Part shown: positions 35,731-49,200 of the stretch, in pieces | Layout: every line of letters starts with the position of its first letter | Position numbering within the stretch: position 1 is the stretch's first letter | Source of the DNA: Epiperipatus broadwayi | Lineage: Eukaryota > Onychophora > Udeonychophora > Euonychophora > Peripatidae | Reading direction: 5' to 3' | Assembly: GCA_028023455.1 (NCBI GenBank) | Contig: JAQFVV010006200.1 | Location: forward strand, 7,924,521-7,988,520 | Length of the DNA: 64,000 bases | The notes under the pieces: generated by a model | The model's database searches: none | The model's input: only the letters and a program-made list of their open reading frames with translations | Told to the model about the DNA's origin: nothing | Position numbers and translations under genes: made by a program

Positions 35731-36719
35731 TTTCCATTGCCCACTCTTGCTATCATGACTTTTATAGATACAATTCCTGAATCAGTACTTACTACATTTA
35801 AAAAGATATCATTAAGATCTAAGGATATTGAAAAGAAATGCCATAATCTTATTTTAAGAATCCTTGTAGAATATTAATTTGTCTTAATGAATATTCTTCT
35901 ATAATATAAATTTATCTAATAAAACAATAGGTGGGAGAGAAGGGATGTAATATGTTCAGTAGGAATTTTTTGTGTTGTGTTAAAATGGTGTCTTCTAGAT
36001 GAATGTAATGTTATAATCAGTGTAAAAGTTGGATTTTATGTTTTTTAGGTTTATATATATATATTGTGTAGCATAATGATGAAAGATGTGAGATAGTGAT
36101 GAATAAACATATATAAATATATAGGTTGGTTGTGGAATATATTTTCACTTCGTTTGGCGAAATATATTTTAAATTAAAAAGTAAGGGTGACGTACATTTT
36201 AAATGTACAATCATATACATTTAAAGTGAATGATTTTTTTTTCAGTTTTAATAAATGTGTTATTTTGATATGGAGAAAGAGATATAAAATTATACTGGGA
36301 AATTAAATGTAAATAACAGAACTAAATATGTTGTATTTTCAAATATCAAATTTCGAGTAAATTTTATTTTGGATTACGTGTTGAAAGTAAATTTATGTAC
36401 AAAATTTTTAAAATAATGTTAACCTTGTTACAACATGTAATCTTTATAATTTTGTTGTTTTCTTTGTTAATTATGGTTTTAATGACGCAGGAAGTCAGTG
36501 ATTTTCTCTTTTATTACAATATTTTTAGAGAAAATTGAAAAGATATGAATAGTCAGTCATTTGGTTGACACCTGAGATTAAAAATTAATTAAAACATGGG
36601 ATAGGAATGTAAATTGTAATGGTCTAAAAGAAAATTCCTAAACAGATTTAAAAGATAAAAGAGTTTTAATTAAACTAATTAAAAAAATCGAAAACAGCAA
36701 TAGTTTGTAGAGGGGACCC
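35731..36719. other. AT-rich DNA, no features seen
   Basis: Nothing recognised; a 67-residue minus frame near 36017-36220 has no motif. Confidence 0.4.
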
Positions 36720-38641
36720 TGTAATGAGGAGGATTTATATGCGTGCTGATCGGGTGATATAGGGGATTATTAATTGATTCATTCAGTCAGTTAGAGAGAT
36801 TGAATTGAGTGGAGTTGAAGAACAGTGAGTTCAACGCGTGCAGTAAAAAAAAAACTGACTGACTTATTTTCGCCGATGATCGGTTAACGAAAAAATATAT
36901 ATACTTGACAGTAAAAATTCTAAGTCAGTGCAAGCTGTAAGTATGCTTAATCCGAAGAAATAAAAAAAGAAAACCTGCAAATAGAAATCTATAAAGGAAT
37001 CAGTAAAGTGACCAGAAAAGTCTGCTGAAAGAAATAGATTCGATGGAAAAGTATTATTAAAAATATCGCAAGTTATTTAAAGAATAAGTATAATAATTTC
37101 AATGGGAAATCATCTTAACATGGATCCATTTGATAATAGGAAATCAAGACTGAATAGTATTGCCTCAGCGAACATGGAGTAGAGAACCCACTTCGGTCCA
37201 TTCGCACCGCTCGAAGACCTACATAGCCGTCCAGTGATGTGACTTTCTATTTCTTAAAGTGTAGCTGCTATGGACAATTTGCCAACCTCCATTGAAGCCC
37301 TGTTAAGTAATCACTGGCACAGCAGATATATATCGCCCTCAAAATCCTAGCCCGGAGAACGAAGCCTTCGGGAAGTATTATTTATGTTTTTATATCTATT
37401 TTTTTATGTCTTATTACGAGTAATTCGTTATTTTACTAATATTGCTATTATTAAATGAACCAATGAATTGCGTAATTCAGTTATAAATATTTAGTTTGTA
37501 ATTTAAACGTAAAGGTACACATAATTCATTGGAGTATCTAAATAAATTATAAAAGAAAAGAGAAAGTAAATATGAAATATTTCAAAATAGTTAAATAGAA
37601 ATAGTTGGGTGGTTTGGTCATTGGATGTATGTGTTTCGCTTTGAAATAATAGTAAATTTATTCTATCCGCTAAGTGTAGGATTGTTTTCATAAGGAATAA
37701 CAGTGTGTAAGAAAGTGTTCCAAATAATTATTATTGTCCGCTACGGGCAGGACTCATATTATGGAACTTTTAAGATTCAAATTGTAGTTGAGCACGAGTT
37801 TGTTCCCCTTGTAAATTTATTCCATCTGCTACGTGCAGGATTGTTTCCATAAGGAATAAAAGTGTGTTAGAAAGTGTTCCAAATAATTATTATTGTCCGC
37901 CACGTGCAGGACTCATATTATGGAACGTTTAAGATTCAAATATCATTAACTCGTGGCTAAGTCTTTTTTTATTATTATTATGAAACACGTGCATACCATG
38001 GCCAATACACTTTGTTTTCATATAAGTAATTTATTCCAAGTTTTGGGTTTAAAGTGTAAGCAGGGGAGAATTTCAGACCATTCCTTTCCCATTTATGAAA
38101 CTATTTAAAATTTATTTCTACGCTTGAATTTTAATTAATATCGTTTATGTGTGTGGTTATTCTCTTCTTTATTCTGTAAATATTTATATAATCATAGAGG
38201 GCTTAATAAATTTAACATCTAATTTTAAAGTATAGTGTTGTGCTGTGCATTTGATAATGATATTATTGTTTGACCTTTTCTGTTAACGAAGCAACAAACC
38301 ACCATCCCGAGATCATGAGTTGATTGAGCTAGTCAGGGATTAAACTTACCGGGATTGGGAATCATTCGTTAGGCATTCACTTTTCTATTGATTTTATATA
38401 TATAAAAAAGAAAATATAAGAGATTATAACTCTTTACTAATTACATGATCATATCCCTTAAGCAGGGGAGCAATCTCTTTCTTAAGGTGGCGCGCAAAGG
38501 TTGCAGTAAACAAACCTTTCAAAGGTATGATTATAGTAATGTATATTTTGGATGCCTTTGAATATTTCTTAATTGCTGCTCGATGTTAGAAAACGCATGT
38601 CATGCTCAATGCGTATAGAGACGTAGGCAGTGACCGTTACA
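36720..38641. other. GC-richer repeat-like block, possible solo LTR
   Basis: Starts TGTAATGAGG and ends CCGTTACA, a TG...CA frame of 1.9 kb, and is less AT-rich than its surroundings. It holds mixed-sequence DNA (37130-37370), a 131-bp duplicated unit, and a conserved-looking segment around 38290-38400. A short frame beginning MGNHLNMDPFDNRKS at about 37102 stops after 27 codons. The right end abuts a TA repeat. I see no matching LTR partner or target duplication, so the LTR reading is only a suggestion. Confidence 0.3.
37652..37941. repeat. 131-bp tandem duplication with four ACGTGCAGGA-type boxes
   Basis: Units at 37652-37782 and 37811-37941 share most bases (AAAGTGTTCCAAATAATTAT, ACTCATATTATGGAAC). 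Within them a 17-base box of the form CCGCYACGTGCAGGAYT occurs four times (37667, 37738, 37826, 37897), spaced 71, 88 and 71 bases. This could be a protein-binding array or the relic of an older duplication. Confidence 0.65.
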
Positions 38642-38655
38642 ATATATATATATAT

Positions 38656-38815
38656 TGTAATGGTATATAATGTATGGAAGGTTCATCTTATTCAATATGC
38701 CTCACAAATTGTAGTGCCAAAATTGTAATGGTACATATGGTGTGATGCATAAAATGCTTCATCAATCCCTATGAATTAGAAAACTGAATTGTAATGGTGT
38801 GAAATGGTCAAATGT
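38656..38815 (+). repeat. Three spaced TGTAATGGT repeats
   Basis: TGTAATGGT occurs at 38656, 38725 and 38790 after a TA repeat that itself follows CCGTTACA (38634-38641). The motif resembles the ends of the elements at 18581 and 51463, so this may be another transposon end with subterminal repeats; the other end was not found. Confidence 0.4.
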
Positions 38816-41800
38816 TCTGATTTTATAATAACCAAATAGTAATAATATGAAAAAAAGAAAACCACACTTCAAACTGAAAGAGTACATAACTGGGAATGAT
38901 AGAGAATGAGTAAGTTAGCTTCTTAAATCAGGTATATACGAATTATTTATTCAAATGCCCTCTAAGTTCTACACACTTAGGTCATATTACATAAAAAATA
39001 GTCTTTCAAGTAAATAGTAAGCAAACAGAAAATAAGAATGCATCTGACTCTATTGGAAATTGATGTGGTAATAGGCAAACTTTGGAAATATCTTATAACT
39101 AAATAAATCAAACTCATAACATAAACAAAAAGAATGTATTCAATTTTATTATCTCCCACTCAATACTTTACATGTCTGCTCTCAGAGTTTAGCATTAAAA
39201 GTAACTAATAAGATTTGATTCATTGCCAAAATATAAAGTGGAAATAAACGGAATATTTTATTGAAGCTCATTTATACTTACAAACAACTAAATATAAATA
39301 ATTTATTTCATATTTCCAAATTATTACTGTTATATTATATAACTGGTTATTTTGTTTCTACAAATGATGAGATTCCAAAAAAAAAAAATGTTCACAAAAT
39401 CACTTTAAATAGAACAAGTGGTTTATCTTTTATTTATGGTATGTAATCTCTTTTCTTTCTAGAGTGACAATAATAACAAAGTGATAAAGCATAATATCCA
39501 TTTTATTTCATAGTTTTGTTTTATTTGTTTTTTTATTTCTGTGAAATTTGTATTTGTGGATTTGTTAATAATGTATTTATTAAGTTACATTTGTGTCTGA
39601 ATGAAGATCATTAATTTCTTAAGTATAAATAAAATATAACAACAATAATAGTAGTCACATTTGCTAACACCTAATGATTCAATATCAGAAATTCATTCTT
39701 TAAGCTAGGACTATCTAACCCTGCAATCCAGATAACAAAAAAAATATTGACATCCTCTTTAAACTATACTAAATATGAATATATATCTTTCTAAACTACG
39801 CTTCCCTCTTTTAGGATGTCCAAATGCAGGTTTTTTAAATTACCCCCTTTTATGTTACAAGTGATGCTCGGTTATGGCAAAAGAATTGGTACATTCCTCT
39901 CTATCACATTTAATTTTTAAGAATCTAGTGTAAGATTTTATCATTAAGTTATAATAATTCTAACAAATATCTTCCTATAATAAACTCTTATAAATAATAA
40001 AGGGATTCCTATGTTTATGCATATAAATACTCACATACATTTCAAATTGTATCTCATGATTATTGAATGGCTACAAATTGCCAAAAAAAATGAATAATAA
40101 ATAAATTTCAATAATGACAATCATATCAAAACATTTACATTTAAAATGGTTTTCCCAAGCACAAATATTAACAAAAATTCATATAAGACACTTACTATAT
40201 ACTAGGCATATATTCTATACAAATTAGATACATGTATGTGTATTATTAAAAAAAATTAATAAAGACAATATCTGATATGAGGTTTTGATCTGTCATAACA
40301 TGTTAAAAAAGGAAAAATAATAACAAAAGAACAAACACCTGTACACTTCAGTTTTTTTTTTTTAAGAAAACAATAGTAGCTGATTGACCTTTTCACTATG
40401 CTTATTTTTTTTAATTGATAGTTATTTGAAGAATTAATGTTTAGCCTTGCTTGAATCCTATTAACAAGGCAGATAATCTTTTGTTGACAAATGTATAAAT
40501 TTTTGAATAATAGAAGTTGACTTTTTTGAAGTATTCTTTCTTCATATCATGCTGAGGTGAACTAATAGAAGAAATGGAATTATTTGATATGCTTCTAACA
40601 TCACAATTTTATTTCCATCCTCTGGACAGGGGTAACTCATCATTTAAAACAATTTATCTTCTCCTTTCAGGTACATGCTTGTTAATGACTTTTCCCCTTC
40701 TTTAGGTGAAAGTTAAAGAGGCAAAGAGGAATTAATCTTAGCTAGCAAATTCCCTCTATCCATTCATTCTTTGGTACAAATAAAGTTCATTTAATTATTT
40801 TAGGTAGAAGACAAAAAATTAGCAAGAACAAAGTTTGTTATTACTCCATAGTTGTCCATCAAAAAAAAAAGTTAAAAGCACATCTGATATCTCCTTTTCT
40901 TTTATTGCATCATTGATTATCATGGTATTTTCAACTTAACATCTTCATAAGAAATATTGATTTAAATCCTATTGTTAATTTATGTCTTGTCAATTTTTAT
41001 AACTTTTTTAATATTTTAAAATCATTTCAACAAAGGAAATAAATAACCAAATAAATAAATAATATAGATACCTAAAATAGATATAAAAAGTTCATGACAC
41101 ATAAAAAATCTCTTTTTTAACAAATAAATAGATTTATCTCTATAACATTTTAATTATTAGCATTTTCTAAAATGATTTTCACATAGTTTCTTTATTTACT
41201 TTGTGTGTATCATTATCATTTCCAAAAATTACAATCATAAACAAATATATACCACAAAAGTGGGAAAGAGACAAGAAAATAAAAAAATACAACAAAATCA
41301 AACAAAGATAATAAACAAAAAGAAAATTGCAATGTTTTTTACTGCAACCTTAAAAGATATCATGATGTCTAAATAATTAATTATATAAGGGAAGATATAT
41401 ACATCCAAATGATAAAAGATATTCAGTATTTTTACTAGTAAATAAATCAAAACTTTATGCATAATAAAAAAAATCTGCTTTCTTTATTTCCCTTACTTTA
41501 GTATATATGTATAAGTACCCAGATTAATTTTATAAGTCACAGTATTTAAAAAAACAAGAAGGAAATTTGTTGATCTCATTTAATTTTCATTTCACTTGAT
41601 CTATGGATAATGAAGGTCTTGAAATATAATGCTAACTAGATAACCATGGCAACCTAATGCTTTAAAATAATATTGTTTACTGCTAATTCTAGCATCAAAT
41701 CCTAAATCTTTTGTTGTCAATTTCAGGAAAAATATAAATCAGTTTATAGATAAATAGATTTTAGAAATAATTAAGTGAACCACAGAAAGATCACTTAAAT

Positions 41801-44800
41801 AAAATCAATATTATTATTAATTCTTACACATTTCAATTTCTGTTATTACAATCACCATAGTAACACATATTACAAAAGTAAATGTTTTGTGTTTTCTATA
41901 TGTTTGTTTATAAATTAGTAAGGAAAAATATTATTTAAAAAAAAAAACAAATGTAAAAAAACATATTAATTTTAAAAAAATATTGAAAATGTAATACAAA
42001 TTCTTTATTTTGGTTTAAAATGAAAAATAATATTGAACTTGTAAAATAGTATTTTATTTTCACTGTATCCAATTATTTTAAAATCTCCTTTCACTTATTA
42101 ATTGGAGGCAAATTTTATCAAACAATTTTCTTAAACCATTGAGTTAAATTTGAGCGATATTTATTAGTCACCCATACAACTTTAGCATCATCAAGAGTAT
42201 GTTATAAAAAGCCTAGAGATAGTGTAATTTAAGTTTTTATAATTTTAGCATTGCCTGGAATGGATGCATTTAGATCTGTCTTTAAAAATTTATTAAATTT
42301 TATTGTTTAAGTGATTAATTTATAAACTATGGAAGAATAAAAATTTTAACTATCTGTCCATTCAATTGGGGACAGCTTGCTGGTAAAGTTCCAGGGGGAA
42401 TGGCAAAAATGTGAAAGAAAAACCCATCAAATTGCATTGTATTGTAGGTCAGCTATATAAAGACATTCTATGGTTAAAATTTAGAATTTTACCTATTTAT
42501 CTGTGATGGATATAAATCTCATTGTGTGTCTATGAATATCATATTTCAGATCAAGGAATTTTACAAGATCGATTAATTCAAATTATGTGTGATATTAAGC
42601 AATTTAAACTTCACTTTCATAATTCTGAAAGAAAAGACTAGTATTTTTCCTCACTTGGTTATAACTGGATTGTGTCATTAAAGGAATTCTCTTTGCACAT
42701 TATTGTCAATGAAAAAGGAAAATTAAAGCCAGTGATGTGTAATTTTGCATTGACTATCTGTTGTTTTTTAAAGCTGAAAATATTGAAAATATTGAAAGTT
42801 AAATGTGAAAGGAATTCAATTCAAATCCACATTAGTTACCACTCATGCTTGTCTTCTCTACTTAAAGGAAAATCATCTCTACACCTTAGGATTGGAAATA
42901 AAGAACCAGAAGTTATGATGGATCCATGGATAGTGAGTGAAAATGGACAGACTTTTACTTAGATGGTATGATTTTTATGTATGTATATTTTTTGTTAAAA
43001 AAAGGGAATGTTTCATTTTATTTTAAAAACATACATAAATATTATATATATGGGTATGGTAGAATTCATGTATAAAGTTGAAGAAATTCATTTTTGTTCT
43101 TATTATTTAAACTCTTATCTGATGATATAAGTTAATACGACCTGACATTTTCAAATATTTAATTTTATTGTATGTTCAAGATTTAACTTGGAGATATTCA
43201 GATAGAAAAGGGTTTAAATATAACAGATTTTTTTATGTTTGTTTAATTATTTAGAGATTACATTAATGAATAACTAGAGATAAATTTTTATTTGATCACA
43301 TTTTTTTTATCATTGTATATGCTATTTAAAATCTCAGGAAGATATTTAAAATCTCTCCTATTTTATATATAGTATTATTGTCTTGCAACACATTTTTGGA
43401 GTTTCATACACATAGATTTTATTATTACTTTTATTAATTTTAGTCCATTGCAAACATCACTTGTTTGTACTGTTATATTTTTATTATAACTGTTATAAAT
43501 TATTATAAACCAATAAATTTAGAGTTGATTTAAAATCCAGTTAATCTGTCTAATTATTTATTTTGAATGTATAAGATAATTTTGGTACTTAAAATTTGAT
43601 CCAAGATCAAACCCATTTTGGTAAGTGAAATAGATTTAGATTCATACATATTTTCTTATATATTACCATTACTCTTAGGTCCCATTGGATATAAATGTGA
43701 TATTAATCATTATATTGAAATATTTATATGTTTATCTTATCTGGTTACAAAACTCTTAATAGATTTTGTTCTGTCAATAGTTAGAAGGATCTGTCTTAAT
43801 TACTTTGAACTTCTTTGAAGTGGGGATCATAAATGTATAACTGAATATTATCTTCATCTTGGATACCTGCTAATTATCATCATATATAGTTTAATTGTTA
43901 TAAAATCCATTTTTAGAATCGATTGATTGAAGATTTAAGTAGATGAATAATATCAGTGATTATAAGTCAGTAAATATCCAATAGAAAACTATGGTATATT
44001 TTATATAATGTGATTGGGTACTGTAAAATGTGCAATTATCTAATAGAATTTATTGATAATAAATTCTTGTGGAGTGTTTCATTTTAGAATATAACCGAAG
44101 CAATAATTGCATGTAGATCTAATGTAGGTATGAGTGAAATGTTTATATTATATTTAACATTTTATTAAAATAGATATAAAACTGAGTAAAGGTTTATTTC
44201 ATTTAAACATTATAAATATTATGTAGTTTAGAAAATGTTCTCAAAATGTAATTATAATTATTTAGAAACTAGTTGATTTAAACAGAATGTTATTAAATAT
44301 TAAAGAAAATTTGCATTACTATAAATAATATTAGATTTGTAAAGTGTGTCAAAATTTAGTTGTTTATTGATTTGAATTTAGTTTTATTCAATTATCAATC
44401 AAATAGATAACCTAAGCATACATTATTGTTTAGGGCAATGATATATTATTTTGCTGCTTATTGCAGCTTACTTTGGAATCATGATTAGATTTGTTGATGT
44501 CTGAGACAATGATCTCATTTGCTTTATTTCATTTTAAATATAATCTGAATAAATTAGATTTTAATAGAGATTGTTAGTAGTGGATAATTTAAATAATTAT
44601 ATATGAGAAATATTGTTATTACCTAGTGCAATAAATAACTGAGCTAGATAATTTTACACAGATTCTAACAGAGTTACTATCTGTTAATGCATGTTTTGCT
44701 CTGTGATAAATAATATAAATCTTAAGTGCATTTCTTTATGACAAATGTTGACTGAACAAATGTAGAGAGGTAGTGAGATAGAAAATCCATTATTATTGTG

Positions 44801-46318
44801 ACAAAGTAGCTACCGTATTAGCCAAGGATCATATACAAGTGACAATTATTATAAAATGCCAAATCAACTTTAGGGCTTTTATAAAATGAGATTCCATGTT
44901 TAGGCTAGATCTATATTATTATGGATAATGTCTCAATTCTGAGACATATTAAAGTTTTTTTTATTATCATCCCATATTATAATCAATAGTTCATTACAAA
45001 ATGGTGATCAATGACTGGGCTATGTTCTATTCAGATTAGATTGATCATTTTCCCAGCATCATCATTTTTATCATGTTATAATATATTTAACATATATGTA
45101 CTAATATCATAATCAACTGTAAAGATGGAGTCTTCCAATCCTTACCATATATATATAAACTTTTTTCTTAATATATAATAACTAGATTAACATCCCAACA
45201 CTTGTTTATTGAGCATGAGAAATATTGTCCACCTAAAGCACAAGATAAAACTTTTGAAAAGATAAGAGCAGTCCATCTTTTTTTTAAATTTAAATTCATT
45301 TATATAGGAAAATCTGAAGCACTTTGAAGTGAAAGCATGAAGATGTTAAATTGATCACATTACTTCTTTAAAGCTATATTTCAGATTATTTAATTTTGTT
45401 TTAATTGACATTTGCAAATTTTTCAATTTACAGCCTATGAGAGATAATCTCAATTTCTCCTTTATTTCACACATTTTATATTCACTATAGTCACTAGTAC
45501 ATTTTTAAAAATATCCCCATTTATATTTGTAAAGGCTGTGTAGCACTTTTAGAAGTGACTTTTTGATTATCATAACATATCTTGTATATTAATCCATTTA
45601 AGGAATGTGTTGAGTAACTATTATTATTGTGCTTAAATTATTCCTTCTAAGATCTTTTTGATAATAAATTACATTCTAGTCATATTTTTATTAACTATAA
45701 GTTTTTATTGTTTTATGTGTTCCAGCAGTGTTGACATATCTTTTTTACAGTATGGATAATTTATGTTTCTTAATTTAGGATACTACTGCCTATGTATGAA
45801 ATTCTTAAAAGTTTTTTTAGCATATGGAATTTATTTAACTTTCTGAATATATCTTTATTTTTGTTATTATACTATGTTTTACTCACATCTAATTCCTATA
45901 TTATTCAAGGAATAATTTTGACTACAAAAATATTGCATTAATCATCTTTAAGACTGCATGGGAAGCTTAGATGTCAAAGAACTTTTTATTCTGAATTTGC
46001 TTGATATTTTTAGATATGACATTGAGCATTGTTTTGGCAAAAATTAAATTAACAGTGAAGAAAATAGATCATTGTGATAAGGGAGCAGTCATTGATAATG
46101 GAAGTAAATATAATAATTCACTGTAGTTTAATACAGTGAAAAAATGACAAGAGCTACAGTTTTTAGTGTTAATTTTCAACTTAATAATGTGAAAAAAATG
46201 TCAGTTCCATTAACACAATGGACATTGTGCTAACACAATGGAAATCATGTCTAACATTAGAATAATCAAAATTCACTTAACCTCATGAGCAATTAACCAT
46301 ATAATTATATATAATATT
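38816..46318. other. 7.5 kb of AT-rich DNA, no genes recognised
   Basis: I found no repeat partner, RT motif, tRNA or convincing exon. The longest frame, 96 residues at 42672-42962, begins MSLKEFSLHIIVNEKG and has no recognised motif; it is probably chance but is the best candidate for an exon here. Confidence 0.4.
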
Positions 46319-46585
46319 AAAACAGCATTAAACTCTCCATATAGTAGCAGCACCCGGTGCAAGCCTTAGTAATCAATATATGCAAGAAGGTTTGGGCATA
46401 AAATCCCTATCTAATGCCTACTTATCCGGATAAGGATTTTTTGTATGTACCTTTTTGCATTCATTGATTACTAAGGCTCACACTGAGTGGCACTATTGTA
46501 TAGAGAGTTTTGCTACTGTTTTAATAGTTTTGGTAAGTATAAGAAATGGTGATAATGTGATGTCTTCATAGTTTAATATCAATCA
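46319..46585 (+). repeat. Family C palindromic repeat
   Basis: Arms with GCAAGCCTTAGTAATCAAT and its mirror ATTGATTACTAAGGCTCACA, then GGCACTATTGTATAGAGAG, CTACTGTTTTAATAG and the tail AAGAAATGGTGATAATGTG. The centre keeps AATCCCTATCTAATGCCTAC but has lost the ribozyme core. It lies just upstream of the LINE-linked copy. Confidence 0.65.
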
Positions 46586-46814
46586 TGCCATAAATAATGG
46601 GAAACGTGGTTTTTAAAAAAAACCCAAGACACCAAAACATATAGATACTAAACTGTGTTCAGATCTATATGATTTTGCAACAAATAAGCTTGGATTGAAA
46701 ACATTATTGTGTTTTCAACTTGAACTCATAGCTTTATAGTTAACTAAATAAATAAAAAGTGTCTGCTGAAGGGTTTCATTAGATCCTAAGATTTAGATGC
46801 TGTCCTCTCCGATT

Positions 46815-46890
46815 CAATTCTCTTCACTGATGAAAACCACAAGATAGAAACTTGTCTGGAAAGAAATGGATGAGTAAGCACTTTATGTAC
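46815..46890 (+). ncRNA. Hammerhead-like motif at LINE 5' end
   Basis: CTGATGA (46827-46833), spacer with CCACAAG, GAAA (46847-46850), CTTGTCTGG, and GGATGAGTAAGCAC. Base for base it follows the family C motif on the minus strand at 35500-35585. Stem II is degraded here (AAC/GAT), so cleavage is doubtful even though the core is intact. Confidence 0.55.
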
Positions 46891-46929
46891 AAACCTTTTT
46901 ACATCCATTGATTACTAAGACTTGCACTG

Positions 46930-48900
46930 GGTGGCACTATTGTATGGTAAGATTGAGGGATTAGAGTGTAGCTCTAAAGACAACTTAGAGAGAATCTTAA
47001 ATAGATTTGTAATGGATATAGAAAAGATGTTAGATGTAAAGGACAGAGTGATAGAAAACATGAAAACATATAGTAATGGGAATATTAGGTTTAAAAAAAT
47101 GAACTGAATGCGGTAGGGAAGAAATTAAAAATTGGAAAGGCAATGAGGTTTAGATGGACGGGCAGCAGAGTAAAGCTATTATTCTGTTTTAATAAGATGG
47201 CTCAAAAGAGAGTTTTCCTGGTAGTTGGAGTAATACAAGAGTAAGATTATTATTTAAAGGAAAGGGTAAGGATCATAGAAAGTTAAACAATTATAGACCA
47301 ATAGCAGTAACATCCATTTTATATAAAGTTTTTACATATATGGTGGCTGGAAAAGTTGCAAAATCAATAAAATGGAATAATGTAGCAGGGGAAATGCAAG
47401 GAAGTTTTATATCAGATAAGCGTATAGGAGATAGTTTATTTGTAATTACACAACTTATGGATATGAGTAGAAGTTCAGGTAGACAGTTATATATGAGTTT
47501 TATTGATATAGAGAAGGCATATGATAGAGTAAATAGAAATAGATTATGGGTAAGTTTAGCAAATTTGGGAATGGATGAAGCTTTAGTGGATATTATTAAG
47601 AAATTATATGAAAATAATTACTATATGTATCAATTAGGGAATATAGAATCAGTTAGTTAAAAATAGGGTGGGACTAAGGCAAGAATGCCCTATGTCACCT
47701 ATTTTGTTTTATTTGAGTGAAATGAAGAGAGCAATAGTAAGATTAGGAAGAAGGATAGTAATACCATTAATAGGTGGCAAGGGAGTATATACTTTGTCAG
47801 GTCTTTTTTTTTTTGCAGATGATGTCTTTTTGTGTGCAGAAAGAAGAGAAGATATGAAAGTTATGCTGAGGACATGTGCAAGGGTGGGGATTAAATTTAT
47901 TGAAAAAAAAAACAAACAAATATAATGATGGTTAATACTGGGGAAAGAAGATGTAGAATTTTTATTGGGGGATATAAAATTAAGTGTGATGAATAGATAT
48001 AGTTATTTGGGAATCATCTTAAATAATCAGAAAAATTGCTTGGATGAATGGGAGAAAAAATTGATAAATGAAGCAAAGAAAAGAAAGGGATTGATAAAGA
48101 AATTAACAATGTTTTCATATAATAAATATGATGTAGCTAAAATTGTATGGAAGGGATTGGCAGTGGCAGGGTTAACATACGGCAATAATGCATTATGTGT
48201 TAGTAAAGGGGTATTAGATTATTTAGAAAAAGTATAAAGGGAAGTAGGAACACATGCATTAGATGCAAATGTGTCGACAGCAAGGGAGGCAATTCAAGGA
48301 AAAATGGGATGGTCAAGTTTTTATATGAGAGATGCAAAAAGTAAAATAAAAATGTTTGGTAGGTTGCAGTTTATGGATACTAAAAGAATAGCTAAAATAG
48401 TATTTAATTGGGTTACAAGTAAAGGGCAGGCAACAAGATGGGTTAGAAAGGTAATGCTGTATGCAAAAGATTTGGATAAAGAATTTATATCAGTATACTT
48501 GTACAAAAGGTGAGATGATTGTGTTAGGAGGATTGTTGAGTGTTATAGTGGTAAGGAATGGGATAGAAGAATAGATGGATTAATAAAGAATAGGGAGTTG
48601 GAGAAATAATATGGAGAGTAAAAAGAGTTGAAATATATATAGAAGTAAATGGAATATTGGGTGTGAGTTAATTTATGATAATAGCAAGGAAAGTAGTTTA
48701 TTGTTTAAGGCTTGAATGAGATCTTTAGCAACAAAAGAATATACACATAAATGGAAAAATATGGGTGATTTAATCTGAAAATTGTGTAAGGAAGGCATAG
48801 AAAATATTAGGCATTTGTTAATTCAATGTAAATGCTTGAAAGCAGAAAGGGTACAAATAATGAAGTTATGGAAGAATAAATATGAACAAAGTGATTAAAC
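46930..48900 (+). pseudogene. Non-LTR (LINE) reverse transcriptase, frameshifted
   Basis: From about 47230 the frame reads LLFKGKGKDHRKLNNYRPIA (RT motif 1), AGEMQGSFISDKR, MSFIDIEKAYDRVNR (motif A, catalytic D), then after a shift near 47658 VGLRQECPMSPILF (motif B), FFADDVFLCAE (FADD, catalytic), and RYSYLGIILNN. The C-terminal domain has VWKGLAVAGLTYGN, MGWSSFYMRDAKSKI, and a degraded cysteine-rich end (LCKEGIENIRHLLIQCKCL) across stops. No endonuclease domain is recognised. The upstream frame at 46922-47107 probably overlaps family C sequence and is not assigned. The C-terminal motifs recall LINE proteins seen in ticks and other invertebrates; the clade is not assigned. Confidence 0.8.
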
Positions 48901-49200
48901 AGAAAGTGGGTTATTATTTTTTATGCTGGATTTGGGAAAAGATAAAGGGAATTTAGATATAAAGACCATAGAGTGGACAAAGATTATGTTGTGGAAATGG
49001 GATGGAGCAGATTATGGGAAAGCTTAGGGTGGGGAATGGAAAGGGAAAGTAAAGTGTCTATCAGGTTTCTCCAGGCATAGTTGTTGAGATATTCCTGACT
49101 CCGTTTAAGGAGAAGTCACAGTGTATCACATTACTGTTTTAACAGCATGGAAATGGCGATCATATGATGTTTTAGTGGTTTTATGTATAATATTTTAATA

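Larger units (their letters stand above)
46780..49200 (+). mobile_element. Non-LTR retrotransposon with hammerhead 5' end and family C tail
   Basis: The unit reads: hammerhead core (46827-46850), right arm of family C (ATTGATTACTAAGACTTGCA and GGTGGCACTATTGTATGG, to about 46950), a broken LINE coding region (46930-48900), a 3' UTR with GGTTTCTCCAGGCATAG, then the family C tail (TTACTGTTTTAACAGCATGG, GCGATCATATGATG). The short family C repeats have the same start and end without the coding part. Either the LINE inserted into a family C copy, or family C repeats are internal deletion products of this LINE. The second fits the shared tail well. Confidence 0.55.

Noticed and set aside
36720-38641. 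Confident call of a solo LTR
   Set aside because: TG...CA ends and size fit, but no flanking target duplication and no second copy in the window; recorded only as a possibility.
42672-42962. 96-residue frame as a possible gene
   Set aside because: No motif, no promoter or splice context, and length is within chance for this window.
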